Below are positions 8,018 to 12,942 of a stretch of DNA of 23,256 nucleotides, piece after piece. Under the pieces are notes generated by a model. It saw nothing but the letters and a program-made list of their open reading frames with translations, searched no databases and was not told the origin of the DNA. The DNA is from an uncultured Oscillospiraceae bacterium. GTDB lineage: Bacteria > Bacillota > Clostridia > Oscillospirales > Acutalibacteraceae. The translations under genes were made by a program, and so were the position numbers. How positions within the stretch are numbered: the stretch's first letter is position 1; every line of letters starts with the position of its first letter. The stretch covers positions 1 to 23,256 of the forward strand of contig CAJJLZ010000035.1 of NCBI GenBank assembly GCA_905192745.1, read 5' to 3'.

Positions 8018-8437
8018 TTTTCCCGTATGGTTGTGGGCTGCAAAATCGGCAAGACCAACAGCACGTAGCTTGTTAAATCGACTTTTCAAATTGCCTATAA
8101 AGCACGTCAGCCCGATTCAAACCGAATCTTTCATACTGACCGCGGTGGCAACTACCGTTCCAAAACGATGAACGACTATCTTCAGTCGTTGAACATTACT
8201 CACTCTTTTTCACGTGCGCACGTTCCATATGACAACTCTGTAATGGAACCGTTCTTTTCTTCTATGAAGCGTGAGGAACTGTATCGTACAAAGTACCGTT
8301 CAGAATCGGACTCTCGTAAGGGCGTGGACAAGTACATTATTTTCTACAACACCAAACGCCCGCATAGAAAAGACTCCCGAACAGAAGGAAGAAGAACACA
8401 CCTTGAAATAGTGGGTTTACGAGACACGTGCGAATAG
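8018..8437 (+). pseudogene. IS3-family transposase (OrfB, IS150-like) remnant
   Basis: The C-terminal half of an IS3-type DDE integrase core. The frame begins at about 8018 (FSRMVVGCKIGKTNST), has an in-frame TAG at 8066-8068, and continues through the second catalytic Asp (FHTDRG), NYRSKTMNDYLQ and the Glu motif in DNSVMEPFFSSMKREELYR to FYNTKRPHRK. Soon after, at about 8367, a small deletion shifts the frame; the ancestral end, TPEQKEEEHTLK then TAG at 8409-8411, is still readable in the next frame. The first catalytic Asp and all of OrfA are missing. The piece from 8168 could be read as an 89-residue protein, but it is only a fragment. It abuts the IS256 remnant in divergent orientation. 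Confidence 0.88.
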
Positions 8438-8452
8438 ACTGATGGGTTCGAA

Positions 8453-8472
8453 AAGGTTTGTTTTCAAACCTT
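8453..8472. terminator. Short hairpin after the IS3 remnant
   Basis: AAGGTTTG (8453-8460) and CAAACCTT (8465-8472) form an 8-bp perfect stem around TTTT. Scattered T-runs follow (for example GTTTTTCTGTTTTTAG, from about 8489). It could be a weak terminator or part of the element's end. Confidence 0.35.
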
Positions 8473-8569
8473 CGGATTGCCGAATTTGCGTTTTTCTGTT
8501 TTTAGTCCAAACGACAAAAAAATGCGACCTCAAAAAGCCGCATAAATACTGGGTTTTATAATAAAAACA

Positions 8570-8607
8570 CCATTGAGTCCGAACCTTGAGGGTTCAGATT
8601 TCAATGG
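8570..8607 (+). promoter_or_regulatory. Two-part hairpin in the leader of the VOC-family gene
   Basis: An outer stem CCATTGA (8570-8576) / TCAATGG (8601-8607) encloses an inner stem GAACC (8581-8585) / GGTTC (8591-8595). The element ends only 10 bases before the GGAGGAGC ribosome-binding site (8618-8625) of the gene at 8632, so folding could influence its expression. No T-run follows the outer stem. No known riboswitch is recognised. Confidence 0.4.
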
Positions 8608-8631
8608 CGTCTTCACTGGAGGAGCTATAAA

Positions 8632-9096
8632 ATGAAGTACACATGTGTGGTTATATCGGTAGCGGACATCAATGCTGCAAGACGGTTTTACCAAGACTTA
8701 TTTGGATTAGAAGTCTATCAGGATTACGGAAAAAATATCGCTTTTACCTGCGGTCTGGCGTTACAGCAGGATTTTGACTGGCTGGTAAATATACCAAAAG
8801 AAAAGGTGCTGAAGAAATCCAACAATGCGGAGATCGTCTTTGAGGAACAGGATTTTGACGGTTTTCTGAACAAATTGAAGGAGTACCCGGATATTGAATA
8901 TCTGGGAGAAGTAATTGAGCATAGCTGGGGACAGCGGGTTATTCGGTTTTACGATTTAGACGGACATATCATAGAAGTTGGCGAGGATATGAAAATGGTT
9001 ATAAAGCGTTTTCTGAATACCGGAATGTCTATGGAAGAAGTGTCCGCAAAAATGGATGTTTCTGTTGAGGATTTAGAAAAGCTTCTAAACGACTAA
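8632..9096 (+). CDS. VOC-superfamily (glyoxalase / bleomycin-resistance fold) protein
   Basis: 154 residues in the vicinal-oxygen-chelate fold. It opens with the typical VOC strand-helix (YTCVVISVADINAARRFYQDLFGL) and ends the fold with VIRFYDLDGHIIEVGED, whose Glu is the usual second-half metal ligand. About 35 extra C-terminal residues (KMVIKRFLNTGMSMEEVSAKMDVSVEDLEKLL) look like a small helical or helix-turn-helix-like tail, seen in a subset of such proteins. GGAGGAGC lies 6 bases upstream of the ATG. VOC proteins include glyoxalases, dioxygenases and antibiotic-binding proteins, and nothing here fixes the substrate. The base composition is lower in GC than the core region, and it sits next to IS debris, which suggests acquisition by transfer. 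It may be co-transcribed with the DUF3795 gene 54 bases downstream. Confidence 0.85.
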   Translation: MKYTCVVISVADINAARRFYQDLFGLEVYQDYGKNIAFTCGLALQQDFDWLVNIPKEKVLKKSNNAEIVFEEQDFDGFLNKLKEYPDIEYLGEVIEHSWGQRVIRFYDLDGHIIEVGEDMKMVIKRFLNTGMSMEEVSAKMDVSVEDLEKLLND

Positions 9097-9150
9097 TATG
9101 TGGTGGGCAGACAGCTGAATTAGGTGCAAGAAGCTGTTTAGGGAGGTAGC

Positions 9151-9702
9151 ATGAAAGGATTTAACCGACAAAATCAATTATTTTCCCTCTGTGGTTTGAA
9201 TTGTGGGCTTTGCCCCATGTTTTTGAATAAAAGCTGTCCCGGTTGCGGAGGCGGTGAAGGAAATCAGTCGTGCAAAATTGCAAGGTGCAGTATGGAGCAT
9301 GGCGGTGTTGAATACTGCTTTCAATGTAGTGAATATCCCTGCGAAAAATACGATCATATTGATGACTTTGATTCCTTTATTACACACCGCAGGCGAAAGG
9401 CTGATCTGGAAAAGGCTCGGCAGTCTGGAATGGAAGCCTATAATGCGGAGCAGATAGAAAAGGCGAAAATACTGGATATTTTTCTGTCCGACTATAACGA
9501 TGGCCGCAAAAAGACACTCTTTTGTGTAGCAGTAAACCTTTTGGACGTACAAGAACTGCGAGAGATACTTAGGAAAATTGAGCATAGGTCTGATATGGAA
9601 ACGCTGACGCTCAAAGAAAGAAGTGCTTTTGTAGCGAGTTTGCTTCAAGATACGGCAGCGCAGAAGAATATTGATTTGAAACTCTGCAAGAAAAAGGAAT
9701 GA
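9151..9702 (+). CDS. DUF3795-family Cys-rich protein
   Basis: 183 residues. The N-terminal 65 carry ten cysteines (14, 18, 21, 29, 32, 41, 46, 56, 59, 64) in the pattern CGLNCGLCPMF...CPGCGGG...C...CFQCSEYPC, diagnostic of DUF3795, a family with a presumed zinc or iron-sulfur site and no established function. The rest is a charged helical region ending in KLCKKKE. GGGAGG lies 4 bases before the ATG. It follows the VOC gene by 54 bases in the same direction, and a KTR-type pseudogene follows immediately. Cytosolic location is expected, as no signal or membrane segment is visible. The family call is firm; the role is unknown. Confidence 0.88.
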   Translation: MKGFNRQNQLFSLCGLNCGLCPMFLNKSCPGCGGGEGNQSCKIARCSMEHGGVEYCFQCSEYPCEKYDHIDDFDSFITHRRRKADLEKARQSGMEAYNAEQIEKAKILDIFLSDYNDGRKKTLFCVAVNLLDVQELREILRKIEHRSDMETLTLKERSAFVASLLQDTAAQKNIDLKLCKKKE

Positions 9703-9703
9703 T

Positions 9704-9985
9704 ATGCGCGAGAAAACAGTAATGAATGGAGGTGGCGCATTGGAAACAGATAAATGGGTATTGTGCCCTATTCGTGGGAATAAGACACGAATTAAGGTGC
9801 GTTCCGATACAGTACTTGAAAACTTTCCCCTGTTCTGCTGTTCTGCCCAAAATGTAAGCAGGAAACAATAATCAATCTGCAAGGGCAAAATATGATGATT
9901 GCTGAAAACTGCACGACAACAAAACAGCTAAACAGCTAAACACATAGTTATCAAAGAGCCAGACGCAAAGACGCAGAGCCGATAA
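9704..9985 (+). pseudogene. Broken Cys-rich KTR-domain protein gene (conjugative-element type)
   Basis: The frame from TTG 9740 (GGAGG at 9728-9732), or from ATG 9704 in frame, reads ETDKWVLCPIRGNKTRIKVR then DTVLENFPLFC, the start of the short Cys-rich KTR proteins common on Tn916/Tn1549-like elements. The motif CPxCGNKTR has lost its second Cys (CPIRGNKTR). An exact 8-base tandem duplication, TGTTCTGC at 9831-9838 and 9839-9846, then shifts the frame and leads to TAA at 9869. In the shifted frame the old protein continues (CPKCKQETIINLQGQN). After about 50 foreign bases the family's C-terminus VIKEPDAKTQSR with TAA is found intact at 9947-9985. At least three lesions are therefore visible. 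Confidence 0.8.
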
Positions 9986-9987
9986 CA

Positions 9988-10019
9988 CGCAAGATAAAAC
10001 TTGCGGTCGGGCGCTTTTT
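9988..10019 (+). terminator. Terminator behind the KTR pseudogene
   Basis: CGCAAG (9988-9993) and CTTGCG (10000-10005) form a short stem, followed after GTCGGGCGC by TTTTT (10015-10019). It lies three bases after the old stop codon, as expected for the end of the element's transcript. Confidence 0.5.
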
Positions 10020-10062
10020 GTAGTGTAAAACCACTGACTAGGCCAGTGGTTTTACACTACAA
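10018..10062. repeat. 19-bp perfect inverted repeat
   Basis: The arms at 10018-10036 and 10044-10062 are exact complements (beginning TTGTAGTGTAAAACC) around a 7-base loop, ACTAGGC. T's precede and A's follow, so either strand would give a long hairpin adjoining a T-rich stretch. It lies at the join between accessory DNA and the tRNA gene. It may be a strong bidirectional terminator or a small palindromic element. Confidence 0.7.
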
Positions 10063-10108
10063 GAAAGGGCGTGTTCGTAAACTACGCCCCCTCCGAACTC
10101 GCTGTATG

Positions 10109-10160
10109 AAAAAAGGCGAGTGCTCTTAATAGCATCTCAAATGCTATAAGAACACTCGCC
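10109..10160 (-). terminator. Rho-independent terminator of tRNA-Leu
   Basis: A long stem pairs GGCGAGTG (10115-10122) with CACTCGCC (10153-10160), continuing inward with a few mismatches to ATAGCAT/ATGCTAT. Six A's at 10109-10114 give TTTTTT on the minus strand directly after the stem. It begins one base after the tRNA CCA end. Confidence 0.88.
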
Positions 10161-10161
10161 A

Positions 10162-10245
10162 TGGTGCGAGCAACGGGACTTGAACCCGTACGTCATAAAC
10201 ACACGCCCCTCAAACGTGCCTGTCTGCCAGTTCCAGCATGCTCGC
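10162..10245 (-). tRNA. tRNA-Leu, anticodon GAG
   Basis: 84 bases, read leftwards. The acceptor strands GCGAGCA and TGCTCGC pair perfectly, with discriminator A and an encoded CCA. The anticodon stem CACGT/GCGTG holds the loop TTGAGGG with anticodon GAG (complement of 10209-10211), which reads CUC and CUU leucine codons. The long variable arm and the T arm (ACGGG, TTCAAGT, CCCGT) fit a type II leucine tRNA. It is a single gene with its own promoter and terminator, marking the start of core-like DNA. Confidence 0.95.
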
Positions 10246-10309
10246 CTATATTGCTTTCCGCACCGGTTTCATTCTGAAATCTCACAGGATTCTGCACAGT
10301 GCGTATGCT

Positions 10310-10338
10310 ATTATAGCATCGGCCGCCCGCTCTGTCAA
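10310..10338 (-). promoter_or_regulatory. Consensus promoter of tRNA-Leu
   Basis: On the minus strand TTGACA (10338-10333), a 17-base spacer and TATAAT (10315-10310) match the housekeeping sigma consensus perfectly. The start point would fall near 10303, giving a leader of about 58 bases before the mature tRNA 5' end. Confidence 0.9.
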
Positions 10339-10378
10339 CCGAAAAATCAGTAAAAATCCGGTTTTTCCTCCCGCCTTC

Positions 10379-10408
10379 TTGACAGGGTGGGCGGGGGAAG
10401 GGTAAACT
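10379..10408 (+). promoter_or_regulatory. Promoter of the NSS transporter
   Basis: A perfect TTGACA (10379-10384), an 18-base spacer and TAAACT (10403-10408). The start point would lie near 10415, four bases before the first ATG (10419), which supports translation from the later TTG at 10467. Confidence 0.55.
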
Positions 10409-10466
10409 ATCATCATCTATGCCGTCGCACCCAAAAGCGGTGCGGACGGCGGAGGGGTTGTTTGTT

Positions 10467-11840
10467 TTGGAGAAAAGGGAGCAGTTTTCCTCGCGGCTTG
10501 GCTTTCTGCTGATTTCTGCGGGCTGTGCAATCGGGTTGGGGAACGTGTGGCGTTTTCCTTATGTAACCGGCCAAAACGGCGGCGCGGCTTTTGTATTGAT
10601 TTATCTGTTGTTTCTGGTGATTCTGGGCGTTCCGATCATGGTAATGGAATATTCCGTGGGCCGTGCCAGCCGGAAAAGCGTGGCAGCTTCCTTCCGCGCG
10701 CTGGAACCGGTGGGGAGCAAGTGGCATCTGTTCAGCTATTTCGCCATGGCCGGGAATTATCTTCTGATGATGTTCTACACCACCATCGGCGGCTGGATGC
10801 TGGCCTATTTTGTGAAAATGCTGCGGGGAGAGTTCACCGGCCTTTCCGCAGCAGAGGTGAGCGGCGTTTTTTCTTCCTTAACGGCCAAACCGCTCACTAT
10901 GACCTTCTGGATGGTTCTCGCGGTGCTGATCGGCTTTGGTGTCTGCTCCCTTGGACTCCAAAAAGGGGTGGAAAAGATCACCAAAGTGATGATGAGCTGC
11001 CTTCTGCTGATTATGGGGCTTCTTGTCGTCCGGGCGGTCACCCTCCCCGGTGCGGCGGAGGGGCTGAAATTCTATCTTCTGCCCGACTTCCGCCGGGTGG
11101 CGGAGCAGGGCGTTTCCAACGTGATCTTCGCCGCAATGGGGCAAGCCTTCTTCACTCTGAGCATCGGTATCGGATCGATGGCAATTTTCGGCAGCTACAT
11201 TGGCCGGGACCGTTCCCTGCTGGGGGAATCGGTCAGCGTCGCCGCGCTGGATACCCTTGTCGCACTGGTCGCCGGACTAATTATCTTTCCCTCCTGCTTC
11301 GCCTTCGGCGTGAATCCGGGCGAAGGGCCGGGGCTGGTATTTGTCACCCTCCCCAATATTTTTAACGCCATGGCGGGCGGACGAATCTGGGGCGCGCTGT
11401 TTTTCCTGTTTCTTTCCTTTGCGGCGCTTTCCACTATCATTGCGGTATTTGAAAATATCGTTTCCTTCGGGATGGACTTATGGGGCTGGTCCCGGAAAAA
11501 GACCGTGCTGGTCAACATCTTTGTGGTTATCCTGCTCTCCCTTCCCTGCGTATTGGGCTTCAATCTGTTCAAGGACTTTCATCCTCTGGGCGGAACAAGC
11601 AATATTCTGGATCTGGAAGATTTTCTGGTCAGTAACAATCTGCTTCCCCTTGGATCGCTGGTCTATCTCCTGTTCTGTGTTACCCGCTATGGCTGGGGCT
11701 GGGACAATTTCATCGAGGAGGCCAACGCCGGCAGAGGAATAAAATTTCCCCGCCGTATCCGCGGCTATCTGACGTTTGTCCTCCCCCTGATTGTGTTGTT
11801 TATCTTTATACAGGGATATATTACAAAATTCTTTTTATGA
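10467..11840 (+). CDS. Na+-dependent transporter of the NSS/SNF family
   Basis: A secondary transporter that couples uptake of an amino acid or related amine to sodium (LeuT fold). From the TTG start at 10467 it is 457 residues; GGAGGGG lies 9 bases before it, whereas the ATG at 10419 has no ribosome-binding site and sits almost on the predicted transcript start. The family signature is in the first helix (FLLISAGCAIGLGNVWRFPY), followed by GQNGGAAFVLIYLLF, the unwound Na+/substrate region. About 11-12 hydrophobic segments follow, with the usual charged loop RGIKFPRRIRGYL near the end. The substrate cannot be read from sequence; tryptophan, tyrosine, leucine or alanine are known for relatives. 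It stands alone, divergent from tRNA-Leu, and ends in a strong shared terminator. Confidence 0.92.
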   Translation: MEKREQFSSRLGFLLISAGCAIGLGNVWRFPYVTGQNGGAAFVLIYLLFLVILGVPIMVMEYSVGRASRKSVAASFRALEPVGSKWHLFSYFAMAGNYLLMMFYTTIGGWMLAYFVKMLRGEFTGLSAAEVSGVFSSLTAKPLTMTFWMVLAVLIGFGVCSLGLQKGVEKITKVMMSCLLLIMGLLVVRAVTLPGAAEGLKFYLLPDFRRVAEQGVSNVIFAAMGQAFFTLSIGIGSMAIFGSYIGRDRSLLGESVSVAALDTLVALVAGLIIFPSCFAFGVNPGEGPGLVFVTLPNIFNAMAGGRIWGALFFLFLSFAALSTIIAVFENIVSFGMDLWGWSRKKTVLVNIFVVILLSLPCVLGFNLFKDFHPLGGTSNILDLEDFLVSNNLLPLGSLVYLLFCVTRYGWGWDNFIEEANAGRGIKFPRRIRGYLTFVLPLIVLFIFIQGYITKFFL

Positions 11841-11883
11841 GACGAAAAGTGCCCGGATCGTTTGATCCGGGCACTTTTCGTCT
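11840..11883. terminator. Perfect 20-bp stem bidirectional terminator
   Basis: The arms at 11840-11859 and 11864-11883 are exact complements with a GTTT loop; a CTTTTT run just before the stop and AAAA/TTTT inside the stem give T-rich ends on both strands. It starts on the last base of the transporter stop codon and lies 18 bases from the end of the convergent Cys-rich gene, so it serves both. Confidence 0.88.
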
Positions 11884-11901
11884 GGCTTTCGGGCGAAAAC
11901 G

Positions 11902-12735
11902 CTATTTCTTGCCGCAGCCGCAGCCGCAGGAACCGGGGTCGGCTTCCGGCGGGAAAAATTCATCCACCGGGAAGCACATTTTCTTGAACAGATCACAGGG
12001 GTTGTCGGTCGGCGGGCAGGAGCAGTCCTTGGTAGGCATACAGAAATCGTAGACCGGCACCAGCATCTGAACGTTCCGGATGAGCTGGACAATGGTGAAA
12101 ATACCGATGGATACGCTGACGATCTTGCCGTCGTCCGGTTCGCAGAAATTCCCGCCGTACCGGTTGCAGATGCATTCCGGAATACAGCCGCAGCCGCATT
12201 CACACTCGCACTTGCAGGTACAGCCGCAGTTGCAGCGGTCGCAGGCGTCCGTCATCTTGGCGGACAGGATAATCGGCTCCGCAACCTGAACGTTGCAGCG
12301 GGGCAGATTGCGGGACGGCTTCTTCTGGCGGTCGTCCTCTCCCTCGCGGAATTCGCTGCTGAACACCTTGACGCTGCCCTCGCTCCCAAACAGGATAACC
12401 CGCTTGCGGAAGACGCAGACGCCGCAGACGGTGGTCGGCGGGCAGGCGTGACCGGAAAACACTTCGACTTCCACCTCAAAGAAGAAGGTCAGGTCGCAGG
12501 AATAATAGCCACGATTGAAAGGCAGGGCTTCCACGTCGATGTAGGTGGTAATGATGCAGACTTTTTTCGCCCGTACGCTCACCGCATGATCGATCACCAT
12601 CTGATCCCGCTCGGTGAAATATACGCGCAGATCCTCCAGACAGTCCTTATCGCTGCAGGAATCATAGACTCTCCCCGCATCGATGCACACCGCCTCTTTG
12701 CAGCCGGGGTCGTGCATGTACTTGTTGTCAGCCAT
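11902..12735 (-). CDS. Conserved Cys-rich protein of unknown function with a Cys-x-Cys cluster
   Basis: 277 residues, no signal peptide or membrane segment. The two outer parts (about 1-160 and 195-262) look like one conserved clostridial protein, with motifs such as CKEAVCIDAGRVYDSC, YFTERDQMVIDHA, KRVILFGSEGSVKVFSS and VQMLVPVYDFCMP. I have seen such proteins annotated only as hypothetical, and a role in spore coat or another Cys-crosslinked structure is a guess. Residues 165-190 hold twelve cysteines, mostly alternating (CNCGCTCKCECECGCGC), and the C-terminus adds CGCGCG (270-275). The alternating pattern resembles metallothionein-type metal clusters or disulfide-linked coats. GGGAGG lies 7 bases before the ATG. 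It is a single gene, convergent with the transporter, with a palindrome upstream at 12777. Confidence 0.8.
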   Translation of the reverse strand: MADNKYMHDPGCKEAVCIDAGRVYDSCSDKDCLEDLRVYFTERDQMVIDHAVSVRAKKVCIITTYIDVEALPFNRGYYSCDLTFFFEVEVEVFSGHACPPTTVCGVCVFRKRVILFGSEGSVKVFSSEFREGEDDRQKKPSRNLPRCNVQVAEPIILSAKMTDACDRCNCGCTCKCECECGCGCIPECICNRYGGNFCEPDDGKIVSVSIGIFTIVQLIRNVQMLVPVYDFCMPTKDCSCPPTDNPCDLFKKMCFPVDEFFPPEADPGSCGCGCGKK

Positions 12736-12776
12736 AAGTAATCCTCCCGTTAATAGAATGAAGGGGTTTGCTTCAC

Positions 12777-12791
12777 TATCATCCTATGATA
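12777..12791. promoter_or_regulatory. Operator-like palindrome upstream of the Cys-rich gene
   Basis: TATCAT (12777-12782) and ATGATA (12786-12791) form a perfect 6-base dyad around CCT, about 42 bases before the start codon at 12735. The position fits a regulator-binding site or overlap with a -10 region. No -35 box is convincing. Confidence 0.35.
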
Positions 12792-12942
12792 CGGGAGGAT
12801 TTTGGTTCGTGGGATTTTCACTGTCCGCCCAAGCCGGACGAGGACAGGCCCGAATTCCACCGGAAATCCGGGCTTTTATCCTGAAAGGCAAGGATTGGGT
12901 TCCGCAGAACAGGCGGAAAAGCGGAGGCAAAAGTCGAAGGCT

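Noticed and set aside
10162..10245. tRNA-Leu as a proven integration site
   Set aside because: No second copy of the tRNA 3' end was found within the window, so there is no attachment-site pair to support it.
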